Below are positions 15,026 through 22,142 of a stretch of 23,378 nucleotides of DNA, one piece after another. The notes below the pieces were generated by a model. The model was not told the origin of the DNA and did not search any database. It saw only the letters and a list, made by a program, of their open reading frames with translations. The stretch is taken from positions 1 to 23,378 of the forward strand of contig CALCST010000037.1 in NCBI GenBank assembly GCA_937894065.1, in the 5' to 3' direction. This DNA comes from an uncultured Parabacteroides sp. (GTDB lineage Bacteria > Bacteroidota > Bacteroidia > Bacteroidales > Tannerellaceae). Position numbers and translations under genes: made by a program. The first letter of the stretch is position 1. Each line of letters starts with the position of its first letter.

Positions 15026-16783
15026 ATGAAAAAACAAATACTTGCGCGATATTGCAATCCGGCTATTGCCATATTATTTATTATAGGAAGCTTTTTATTT
15101 TTTAATCTGAATTATAAATTCCAATATGCTTTTCTTGAGCAATATTCAATGTTTCAGAACAATTCATTTTATCTTGCTGAAAAGCTTTCTGAACCGGGTG
15201 GATTCAATGAATATATCAGCAGTTTTCTAAGTCTTGCATTTATCTATAACGGAGGAGCAGCATTAGTAATAGCATTGTTTTTAGGCTTGATTTCATGTCT
15301 GTTTCATGCGTTTCTGAAAAAAATGGATTCTTCTTCCGGGATATTAGCTGCTTTGGTCCCTTGTTTTATTTTCTGGGTTTTCCCTCAGGAATCAGTGGCT
15401 GTTTTAGTTTCCACGGCTTTTTCATTATTAGCCACTTATATTTATACCAACATAAGCAACTATAAATACAGAATATCAGTTGGTTTGCTTCTGATTATTG
15501 TTCTTTATTTCATCGCAACACCGGCACATATATTATTCAGTTTACTATGTCTGATTTATGAGTTATCTGTTAAGGACAACAAAAAAGTCGCAATTGCCGG
15601 GGTAATAAATCTTACGCTGGCTTTAATATTACCACTGGTTGCCATGCGCAGCATTTATATACTTCCTATGCGGGAAGCGTATCTGAGCAAATATTTATGT
15701 CATCCGGAACAGCCTGTTCCCTCGCCTATATATTATTTATTATACTCTTTTCCGATAATATCTGTACTGGTGTGGATAATGAGAGGAAAGAATTTTATCA
15801 AGAATGAGAATATCAAGGCTATTGCAACTTATATAACGGTTATTGCTGCATCAGTTGCAATATTCATATACACAAAGAATCCAATGGAACAGGCATACAG
15901 ATATGACTATTATGCCCGTAATGGAGAATGGGAGAAAATAGTTAAGCATGCCGAAAGACATTCAATCAAAGATATGGATGCTTTGGTTTATCTGAATTTG
16001 GCTTTATCTCACACAGGAAGAATGGCATCCGATATGTTCCGTTTTCCACAAATGGGAGAATCCGGCTTTATCACAAAAGATCCAAAAAGTAGAATGGGAC
16101 TTATTCAGGCTAGTGAAGTTGCCTGGCAAGTGGGACAGATAAATGCCTCGCAAAGATTTGCTTTCGTGGGTGTGTTGAGTTCACAGCGTTGTGTTCAGCC
16201 ACGCCTGATGAAACGGCTGGTTGAAACGTATATAGTGAATGGAGAATATAAGGCTGCCGAGAAATATATCAAAATACTTGAGTCTGCGCCACATTATTCC
16301 AAATGGGCAAAAGAGCAGCGCAGTTTGCTCAACGAAAAGAGCAGTAACGAAAGTAAGTGGGTTGCCAAAAAAAGAGCTTTAATGCCTATAACTGACAATC
16401 CGTTTGATTTGACCGTAAGTTTCCCAAGTGCTATCGCATTCCTTATTGATGACCATATAGATAATAGAGCAGCCTTTGACTATGGTATGGGATTTCTGCT
16501 TATGTATGGAGATATGGGTGCGTTCATTCATTATATGAATCTTATAAAAGGGAAATACAAATCATTGCCAAAACATTATCAGGAGGCTCTATGTCTGTAC
16601 TATATCGGAATGAAAGCTGATAAAAATGCTTTGGCTTCATATAATGTTAGTCAGGATATTATAAACCGGTTCATCAGTTTTACACAAAATGTGAGAACTT
16701 CGTCTCCAGCTGTGCTTAAGTCGCAATTTGGCGATACGTATTATTATTATTACTTAAAGTTTAACAATTCCAACTCTAAGTAA
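15026..16783 (+). CDS. DUF6057 family polytopic membrane protein with helical-repeat tail
   Basis: A 585-residue protein of unknown function that I place in DUF6057 by recognition. The first half is an inner-membrane domain with about eight or nine helices (near 11-29, 67-92, 104-120, 122-141, 149-178, 187-206, 233-252, 263-283). The motif NYKFQYAFLEQYSMFQNNSF lies between helices 1 and 2. From about 290 to 585 it is soluble and helical, with TPR-like pairs (ARNGEWEKIVKHAER, VNGEYKAAEKYIKILESAP). It is followed by the CXXCH propeller gene, from which it is separated only by repeat copy 2, so the two may form a unit. The last codons may overlap the eroded left arm of that repeat (16757-16775). 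Confidence 0.75.
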   Translation: MKKQILARYCNPAIAILFIIGSFLFFNLNYKFQYAFLEQYSMFQNNSFYLAEKLSEPGGFNEYISSFLSLAFIYNGGAALVIALFLGLISCLFHAFLKKMDSSSGILAALVPCFIFWVFPQESVAVLVSTAFSLLATYIYTNISNYKYRISVGLLLIIVLYFIATPAHILFSLLCLIYELSVKDNKKVAIAGVINLTLALILPLVAMRSIYILPMREAYLSKYLCHPEQPVPSPIYYLLYSFPIISVLVWIMRGKNFIKNENIKAIATYITVIAASVAIFIYTKNPMEQAYRYDYYARNGEWEKIVKHAERHSIKDMDALVYLNLALSHTGRMASDMFRFPQMGESGFITKDPKSRMGLIQASEVAWQVGQINASQRFAFVGVLSSQRCVQPRLMKRLVETYIVNGEYKAAEKYIKILESAPHYSKWAKEQRSLLNEKSSNESKWVAKKRALMPITDNPFDLTVSFPSAIAFLIDDHIDNRAAFDYGMGFLLMYGDMGAFIHYMNLIKGKYKSLPKHYQEALCLYYIGMKADKNALASYNVSQDIINRFISFTQNVRTSSPAVLKSQFGDTYYYYYLKFNNSNSK

Positions 16784-16876
16784 ACAAGTTGACAAGAAGA
16801 CAAGTTAACAAGAGTTTTGACCTTGTCAACTTGTATCTGAAGCCTTGTTAACTTTTAAGTTGAGCTTGCGAAACTT
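16784..16876 (+). repeat. dispersed palindromic intergenic repeat, copy 2
   Basis: Starts at the base after the DUF6057 stop. Elements in order: acaagttgacaag (16784-16796), acaagttaacaag (16800-16812), cttgtcaacttgt (16822-16834), ctgaagccttgttaact (about 16838-16854) and the outer arm aagttgagcttgcgaaac (16857-16874). It lacks the 34-base insertion seen in copy 1 and is otherwise near identical to it over the shared blocks. The cttgtcaacttgt block is the exact reverse complement of the first block, so the RNA can fold into a stable hairpin between two probably co-transcribed genes. Confidence 0.85.
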
Positions 16877-16918
16877 AAATTAAATTATTATTCAAAGACA
16901 AAGTAAAAAGTAAGAAAC

Positions 16919-18424
16919 ATGAAAAATGAAGCAAAAAATAAAATATTAAGATATGTAATAGCTTCATACCTTATTATACAGGCTATCATACTGATATATA
17001 TTTATGGCAAGAATATGTTCTTATCTGAGAATATTCCTGCAGATGCTGTGGTTGAAGATGCCGCTCCGGATATTTTCCCAGATTATAAGGATGTGACTGT
17101 CCCTTTCAATATTGCGCCGATGAATTTCAGAATCAATTCTACTGCCGATAAATGTTATGCCAAAATTGGAGAAAAAGAATATTTCGGTGAACAGCATATT
17201 GAATTTGACAGTAAAGAATGGCACTCTCTATTGGCTGACAACAAAGGGAAATCCCTGAAAGTGGAAGTTGCCACAAAATGCAATGGGAAATGGACTCGCT
17301 GGAAGGCTTTTGATATTCATGTCAGTGATAAACCAATTGACTCACATCTTGCATACAGACTAATTGAGCCGGGATATGAGAAATGGCATATCGTAGGGCT
17401 TTATCAGCGTAATCTTGAATCATTTGAAGAAAAAGCAATTATCAGAAATGATATGACCGGTTATAATTGTATTAACTGCCATTCGTTCTGTAACGGAAAT
17501 CCTGCTCAAATGATGTTTCATATGAGGGCTGCCAATGGAGGAACTTACATAATCGACGGCAATGAGATAACCAAGCTGAACACAAAGACAGACAAGACTA
17601 TAAGCAATATGACATATCCATATTGGCATCCTTCGGGGAAATATATCACAACTTCTGTAAATGATATCAAGCAGTTCTTTCATTCCGTCAAGGAAAAGAA
17701 AATGGAAGTATTTGACCTGGAATCGGATATTGTGATTTATGATGTGGAAAAGAAAGCAATCCTGTCTGAAGCATCTATCATCACCAAAGAGCATTTCGAA
17801 ACATTCCCTTCATTCTCGCCAGATGGGAAATGGCTTTATTTCTGCAGTGCAGATTCTACAGAAATGCCTAAAAACTATAATAAGGTGAGATATAATCTGT
17901 GCCGTGTAGCTTTTGACGCAGAAAAAGGCAAACTCAATATGCCGATTGATACATTGGTGAAGGCGGACAGCCTGAGTTATACATTTCCACGTATTTCTCC
18001 GGATGGTAAATTCCTGATGTATACAGAAACTGAATACGGACAATTCCCTATCTGGCATAAAGACGCGGAATTGAGAATGTTGGATCTAAACAATAACAGT
18101 CAGATTGATATTTCAGGACTGAACAGCAGCGACACCGAGAGTTATCATTCATGGAGCAGCAACAGTTCGTGGATTGTTTTCAGTACACGAAGAGATAACG
18201 GACTTTACACTTTGCCTTATATCGGATTTATTGGTGAAGACGGGAAACCGGGAAAGCCATTCCTTCTGCCTCAAAAGAATCCTGATTTCTATGATTATCA
18301 ACTTTATTCATTCAATATTCCTGAGTTAATAACAGGGGAAATTGAAGTCAGCCCGTACAAAATACAGCAGGTTGCAACTAAAGAAAAACCTCAAAATGTA
18401 AAATTTTCAGAGTCTGGGAATTAG
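16919..18424 (+). CDS. membrane-anchored TolB/PD40-like beta-propeller with a CXXCH haem motif
   Basis: A 501-residue protein with an N-terminal membrane anchor or uncleaved signal (about 12-29, VIASYLIIQAIILIYIYG) and a periplasmic body. Residues 184-188 read C-I-N-C-H within GYNCINCHSF, a classical covalent haem c site, and it is the only such motif. H201 and M199/M202 (MMFHMR) are nearby candidate distal ligands. From about 225 onward it is a beta-propeller of PD40/WD40 type: WHPSGKYI, FPSFSPDGKWLYFCS (296-310), FPRISPDGKFLMYTE (356-370) and SWSSNSSWIVFS. If haem is attached it needs cytochrome c maturation in the periplasm. A redox or sensing role is inference; the motif could also be a non-haem metal site. 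Operon partner of the DUF6057 gene. Confidence 0.78.
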   Translation: MKNEAKNKILRYVIASYLIIQAIILIYIYGKNMFLSENIPADAVVEDAAPDIFPDYKDVTVPFNIAPMNFRINSTADKCYAKIGEKEYFGEQHIEFDSKEWHSLLADNKGKSLKVEVATKCNGKWTRWKAFDIHVSDKPIDSHLAYRLIEPGYEKWHIVGLYQRNLESFEEKAIIRNDMTGYNCINCHSFCNGNPAQMMFHMRAANGGTYIIDGNEITKLNTKTDKTISNMTYPYWHPSGKYITTSVNDIKQFFHSVKEKKMEVFDLESDIVIYDVEKKAILSEASIITKEHFETFPSFSPDGKWLYFCSADSTEMPKNYNKVRYNLCRVAFDAEKGKLNMPIDTLVKADSLSYTFPRISPDGKFLMYTETEYGQFPIWHKDAELRMLDLNNNSQIDISGLNSSDTESYHSWSSNSSWIVFSTRRDNGLYTLPYIGFIGEDGKPGKPFLLPQKNPDFYDYQLYSFNIPELITGEIEVSPYKIQQVATKEKPQNVKFSESGN

Positions 18425-18533
18425 TGAAACTACAATTAATTTATATTAAACATAAGTAAAAGTCACTGTATAGTATAAACTTAATACGTTTTGCATGTGT
18501 TATATAATAAAGTATCACTAAAATGAAAACACC

Positions 18534-19031
18534 ATGAAAATTTTATTTGAGATTAAAGAGAACCTGCATGATATCCTGGAACAATTGCTACATTCTGATT
18601 TTTGGATTACAGAAGTAGAGGATATTGATGATGAAAAAAGAATCATAAAGATTAGAGATTTTGCTTACCCGCAAGAAGCAAGAGCTGAAGTTACGCCTCA
18701 AGGTATATGCCTACAGACAGCATTATCGAAATACACTTACAGACTATTTGAGAAAGATGGTTCATGCTGGTGTGAATATATAGGAGCATATCGCGGATTT
18801 TTGGAACAGAAACTTTTGCCAATACTAACGCCAAAAGAAAATCTGCTGGATCAGCCTGTCAGCAGTTCATTACTGGGAGATATGCATAAACCACTGAGAG
18901 AATATGCTTTGGATAATCTGAAGCTTAAGAAGTTCAGACAACAGACTTTCGGAGATATTGGTTTTTCAAACAGTGATCATCCAAAACGTGTTTACGATGC
19001 TTTTATTAAAGAAGATTACATTCCTGAATGA
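18534..19031 (+). CDS. hypothetical protein, 165 residues, family not recognised
   Basis: A soluble protein with no signal peptide or membrane segment. The first half looks alpha/beta (MKILFEIKENLHDILEQLL, then short strands around IIKIRDFAYPQEARAEV), with two close cysteines in GSCWCEYIGAYRG (about 77-89). The second half is charged and helical. Codon use and length make it a believable gene, and it starts 109 bases after the propeller gene. The region before it (18425-18533) is AT-rich with no clear terminator; tacgttttg near 18487 is a poor -7 match. It may be co-transcribed with the two genes before it. I do not assign a function. Confidence 0.6.
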   Translation: MKILFEIKENLHDILEQLLHSDFWITEVEDIDDEKRIIKIRDFAYPQEARAEVTPQGICLQTALSKYTYRLFEKDGSCWCEYIGAYRGFLEQKLLPILTPKENLLDQPVSSSLLGDMHKPLREYALDNLKLKKFRQQTFGDIGFSNSDHPKRVYDAFIKEDYIPE

Positions 19032-19041
19032 TATTTCTTTA

Positions 19042-19102
19042 AAGTTGACAAGGCTTCAGAGACAAGTTGACAAGGTCAGAACTCTTGCCAACTTGTCAAC
19101 TT
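19042..19102 (-). repeat. dispersed palindromic intergenic repeat, copy 4 (inverted)
   Basis: On the minus strand it reads acaag-type units in the same order as copy 2: aagttgacaagttggcaag, agag, ctgacc, ttgtcaacttgtctctgaag and ccttgtcaactt, without the insertion of copy 1 and without the outer arms. It fills the space between two convergent genes (stops at 19031 and 19104), where its hairpin could end transcription from either side, although there is no T run. Confidence 0.8.
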
Positions 19103-19103
19103 A

Positions 19104-20030
19104 TCACCTAATAACATATTTCTTTGCAAATTCCTCAGAAATATAATTATCATAACTTTGACAAACTTCTGCGGAGAAGTCTATTCCACAAGCTATTATT
19201 TTACTCCAGGTTTCTTTATCAAGATTTGGTAAATCCTTACGCCTGATATCATATTTCAGCAAGCCGAATATAATACCGGCATTGAAGTTATCACCGGCAC
19301 CAATTGTGCTCAAAGGCTGTATTTTCTTAGAATCAAAATGTTCATCCAAAAGAGATGTGCGTAAATGCACACCTTTGTCACCATGAGTAGAAATGAAATT
19401 ATCACAGTAGAACTTAATATTATCCTGATAAACTTCACCCATATCTGTTTTCTTGAACAAGTTATAGAAATCCTCATCTGAACCACGTACTATATCTGAA
19501 AACTCAAAATTCTCAAGCACTGTTGGCATAAGATGGATAGCTTCATGTGCATGTGCATTGCGGAAATTAGGGTCATAATATATAATTGCCCCACGTTCCT
19601 TTGCATACTGAAGGAATTCCAATACTCTTGGTCGTAGCACCGGATTCAAAGAATAATATGAGCCGAAAATAAATATATCATCTTCTTCAATAGGAGGAAG
19701 AGGAACTTCGAGACGCTGCTTGGGATAATTCTTATAAAATATATAATTAGCATTCTGATTATCATCAAGAAAGGCTAATGATATCGGACTCTTTCCGTCT
19801 GGGAAACAATCAACATAATCGGTTGAGATATTATTATTTCTCATGAAATTACGGATTATCTCACCAACTCTGTCATTTCCAGTTTCACTTATAAAAAGAA
19901 CTTTCTGTCCCAATCGTCCTAATGATGTCAGTCCATTAAAGACAGAGCCACCGGGAACAGCTGCATGCGGTTGCTCGCCTCGGAATATTATATCCAATAT
20001 GGTCTCTCCTATTCCTATTACTTTTCTCAT
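19104..20030 (-). CDS. PfkB-family carbohydrate kinase (fructokinase-like)
   Basis: A 308-residue ribokinase/PfkB-family sugar kinase. It has the N-terminal VIGIGETILDIIF, substrate-side PGGSVFNGLTSLGRLG (26-41) and the C-terminal signature T242-I-G-A-G-D-N-F-N-A-G with D247 as catalytic base. Length is normal for fructokinase or ribokinase types; the sugar is not determined by these motifs. It follows the SIS isomerase gene by 96 bases on the same strand, so a shared pathway (isomerise a sugar phosphate, phosphorylate a sugar) is possible but unproven. A long imperfect inverted repeat lies between the two genes. Confidence 0.9.
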   Translation of the reverse strand: MRKVIGIGETILDIIFRGEQPHAAVPGGSVFNGLTSLGRLGQKVLFISETGNDRVGEIIRNFMRNNNISTDYVDCFPDGKSPISLAFLDDNQNANYIFYKNYPKQRLEVPLPPIEEDDIFIFGSYYSLNPVLRPRVLEFLQYAKERGAIIYYDPNFRNAHAHEAIHLMPTVLENFEFSDIVRGSDEDFYNLFKKTDMGEVYQDNIKFYCDNFISTHGDKGVHLRTSLLDEHFDSKKIQPLSTIGAGDNFNAGIIFGLLKYDIRRKDLPNLDKETWSKIIACGIDFSAEVCQSYDNYISEEFAKKYVIR

Positions 20031-20045
20031 ATGATTTTAGTTTTT

Positions 20046-20113
20046 GAGTTTGTTAGTTTTTTAGTTTATTAGTTCAGGCAGTCCTGACTAATAAAACTCA
20101 AACCTATAAACTC
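20046..20113. repeat. long imperfect inverted repeat between SIS and PfkB genes
   Basis: Arms 20046-20078 and 20083-20113 align over about 31 bases with a few bulges and mismatches; the inner part, tttattagttcagg with cctgactaataaa, is a 13-bp stem with one bulged base and a 4-base loop. No long T run follows on the minus strand. Its sequence is unrelated to the acaagttgac repeat family. Confidence 0.6.
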
Positions 20114-20126
20114 TCCTGATTAGTTT

Positions 20127-20738
20127 TTACTCAGTCTTGCTCTGTTCACGACTCTTATCACCAAGATAGCCACCATGATGACGCTTTGCATATTCCTTAT
20201 TGGTAAATCCTATTTCCTTCATTGTCCCAACAACAAGAATATCACCAATAACAGTCATAACTGTTGTTGATGTTGTCGGTGTCAGCCCCAAAGGACAAAC
20301 TTCAGCAGGAGCGCCTGTTGGCAAACATATAGTAGCCTCTTTTGCCAAAGCACTTTCCGGGTTGCTTGTTATAACAATAAATTGCATGTTAGGAGCCAAA
20401 CCGCGAGTAAGAGATGTAAGTTCTATCAATTCTCTGGTTTTTCCGGAATTAGAAATAAGCAACATTATGTCGTTTTCACGTATTATGCCCAAATCGCCAT
20501 GCTGAGCTTCACTCGGATGAAGGAAAAAAGCAGGAGTTCCAGTTGAGCTGAAAGTAGTAGCAATGTTCATCGCAATTTGTCCGGCTTTTCCCATTCCACT
20601 AGTAATGAGTTTTCCTCCTTTCTTATGAACCTGTTCAACTATCAGTTTTACAGCATTATCATAAGCTTCAGAAACAGGTATATTTCTTACTGCTTCTGAC
20701 TCTCTTACAAGGATAGAAATTATATCGTCTTGCTTCAT
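20127..20738 (-). CDS. single-domain SIS sugar-phosphate isomerase, KdsD/GutQ-like
   Basis: A 203-residue SIS-domain protein closely resembling the isomerase half of arabinose-5-phosphate isomerase (KdsD/GutQ): SGMGKAG (47-53), HPSEAQHGDLG (74-84), SNSGKT (96-101), CPLGLTPTTSTT (148-159) and HH-GG (187-190), where the family's active-site His sits. It lacks the C-terminal CBS pair of enterobacterial KdsD. The loop reads SNSGKTRE where KdsD-type enzymes have SNSGE, so a catalytic Glu appears replaced by Lys; either a different substrate or a Bacteroides-type variant is possible. If it makes arabinose 5-phosphate it would feed Kdo synthesis for LPS or a surface glycan. It has its own strong promoter. 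Confidence 0.85.
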   Translation of the reverse strand: MKQDDIISILVRESEAVRNIPVSEAYDNAVKLIVEQVHKKGGKLITSGMGKAGQIAMNIATTFSSTGTPAFFLHPSEAQHGDLGIIRENDIMLLISNSGKTRELIELTSLTRGLAPNMQFIVITSNPESALAKEATICLPTGAPAEVCPLGLTPTTSTTVMTVIGDILVVGTMKEIGFTNKEYAKRHHGGYLGDKSREQSKTE

Positions 20739-20764
20739 TTTATTTTGTTATGATTAAGTTTCCA

Positions 20765-20795
20765 CAAATGTATAACAATTAAGTAATGAAGCAAA
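20765..20795 (-). promoter_or_regulatory. promoter of the SIS isomerase-PfkB unit
   Basis: On the minus strand, TTTG (20792-20795) and TACATTTG (20765-20772, exact TAnnTTTG) are separated by 19 bases, the best Bacteroidota vegetative promoter in the window. The predicted start is about 20 bases before the SIS ATG. It sits in the 65-bp gap after the PAP2 stop, so the isomerase need not depend on PAP2 transcription. Confidence 0.75.
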
Positions 20796-20803
20796 ATTAC
20801 AAA

Positions 20804-22036
20804 TCAGAAAAGCATACTGGCTGTAAGTCCGACATTAAGAAGACTTAAATCACCAGGCATAAAATCTCCAGACAATGTTGTATATGTATAGTTTGTATAT
20901 AAACGCAATCCCATAGTTGGAGATACTTGTCCAAGTAATGAAAGTCCAGCCTGAGCAGCAAAGCCTCTTTTCTTCAAATCATCGTTTAACAATAAATTAC
21001 CAGAGCCGAAATGCAACTTTGCGTTCCAAAATATACGGGGACATATGCAAGATGTATATTCAGGACCAACAAAAAACAATGCACTTCCCAATGTACCTTT
21101 ATCTTTGCTGATTTTAGCTGTCATAATTGTTGTACTTCCTCCTATGCCCCAACCTGACTTGAAAAAATAAGCACCAGCCAATGATGTATTCATTCCCTGA
21201 TATGGATTTACTCTCTGTCCATCTATATAAAAAGAGTGAGGAAAGAGGCAACTGTAACCTACAGAATATTCGAGATATGAGGATACAGCTGTATAATCAT
21301 AATCGGAATTATAAAATCCATGCTGGGATTTGTTTTTCTTAAATATCAAATCAGATAAAAAATAGCCCAACTCTGTTGAAAATATACCTACTCCTGCACC
21401 AAAAAGTACATCAGACATCCAATGTCTGTTATTAAGCATTCTACCTACAGCAACTAAAGATGCACAACCATATGAACCTATACCGACCCAAGGACTTAAC
21501 TCTCCATATTCTTTATAAAGCATTGTAGCAGACATAAATGCTGTTGCTGTATGTCCAGAAGGAAATGAATTTTTCTTGCTATTATCCGGACGCATTCTTT
21601 TAACGGTATATTTCAGTCCATTTACTATGCCCGCCATAGTCGCAGCTGATATAACATCCGCCGTAAGCATCTCCCCCCAGGAACTACGTCCTTCAACTCC
21701 GGCAATTTTCATACCGAACATTGTAACCATAGGAACATATTGAATATAATCATCATATTTATTCTTGAAAGACGACAAATGAAAATCACGTGTTTCCTTC
21801 ACTCGATAATCAATTGTTGTGGCAAGAGCACTTGCTGCAAACAAAGGAATGGCACTTTTTGTGATAGCGTAAGCATTAGTAGAGCGTAATTTTTCTATTG
21901 TAGTTTGAGATTCTTCATGATTGATAAATAATGTATCTGAAACAGATTGAGATTTCAAGTCTATCGGTTTTATCAATGATATTACAGTAATCAGAATTAA
22001 AATTACTTTAGAAAGGTCTATCATAGGAATTAACAT
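20804..22036 (-). CDS. PAP2 phosphatase with C-terminal outer-membrane barrel-like domain
   Basis: A 410-residue exported protein. After a signal peptide (about 1-30, cleavage near LKSQ) residues 60-230 form a PAP2 lipid-phosphatase-type domain with all three motifs: K142-x6-R149-P150, P159-S-G-H162 and (G198)R199-x5-H205-x3-D209, the usual Ser of the third motif being Gly. Residues about 245-410 have alternating aromatic and polar strands and end in LTASMLF, with a terminal Phe as in outer-membrane beta-barrels. Such a fusion would place phosphatase activity at the outer membrane, perhaps on lipid A or undecaprenyl-linked substrates; the substrate is inference. M5 (22024) is an alternative start. 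Divergent from the M16 peptidase gene. Confidence 0.85.
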   Translation of the reverse strand: MLIPMIDLSKVILILITVISLIKPIDLKSQSVSDTLFINHEESQTTIEKLRSTNAYAITKSAIPLFAASALATTIDYRVKETRDFHLSSFKNKYDDYIQYVPMVTMFGMKIAGVEGRSSWGEMLTADVISAATMAGIVNGLKYTVKRMRPDNSKKNSFPSGHTATAFMSATMLYKEYGELSPWVGIGSYGCASLVAVGRMLNNRHWMSDVLFGAGVGIFSTELGYFLSDLIFKKNKSQHGFYNSDYDYTAVSSYLEYSVGYSCLFPHSFYIDGQRVNPYQGMNTSLAGAYFFKSGWGIGGSTTIMTAKISKDKGTLGSALFFVGPEYTSCICPRIFWNAKLHFGSGNLLLNDDLKKRGFAAQAGLSLLGQVSPTMGLRLYTNYTYTTLSGDFMPGDLSLLNVGLTASMLF

Positions 22037-22101
22037 GTTACTATTTCTAGAATTTAGTCTTGTAAAATTGTATCTGGCAAAACTTCAGATTTTTAATAAT
22101 G

Positions 22102-22109
22102 CAAAAGTA
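22102..22109 (-). promoter_or_regulatory. candidate -7 element for the PAP2 gene
   Basis: The minus strand reads TACTTTTG, an exact TAnnTTTG match, 65 bases before the PAP2 start. The -33 region would fall on the -7 box of the divergent peptidase promoter; no good TTTG is seen there. Confidence 0.45.
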
Positions 22110-22122
22110 GTGATAAATGTTA

Positions 22123-22130
22123 TACCTTTG
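22123..22130 (+). promoter_or_regulatory. candidate -7 element for the M16 peptidase gene
   Basis: The plus strand reads TACCTTTG, an exact TAnnTTTG match, only 12 bases before the ATG at 22143. The expected transcript start leaves a leader of about 6-8 bases (about 16 if M4 at 22152 is used), close to leaderless. It supports a start downstream of the longest open frame. Confidence 0.5.
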
Positions 22131-22142
22131 CATGCTGTAAAT

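Noticed and set aside
14832..15029. 65-codon open frame after kdgK
   Set aside because: It overlaps the kdgK end and reads straight through a strong terminator and the candidate promoter of the next gene.
9742..19102. CRISPR array
   Set aside because: The repeats are palindromic, kilobases apart, in both orientations and without spacers or cas genes.
18958..19146. 62-codon open frame over the end of the 165-residue gene
   Set aside because: It overlaps two genes and repeat copy 4 and has no independent support.
22035..22142. 36-residue N-terminal extension of the M16 peptidase
   Set aside because: It overlaps the divergent PAP2 start, lies upstream of the -7 box, and adds residues that M16 proteins do not have.
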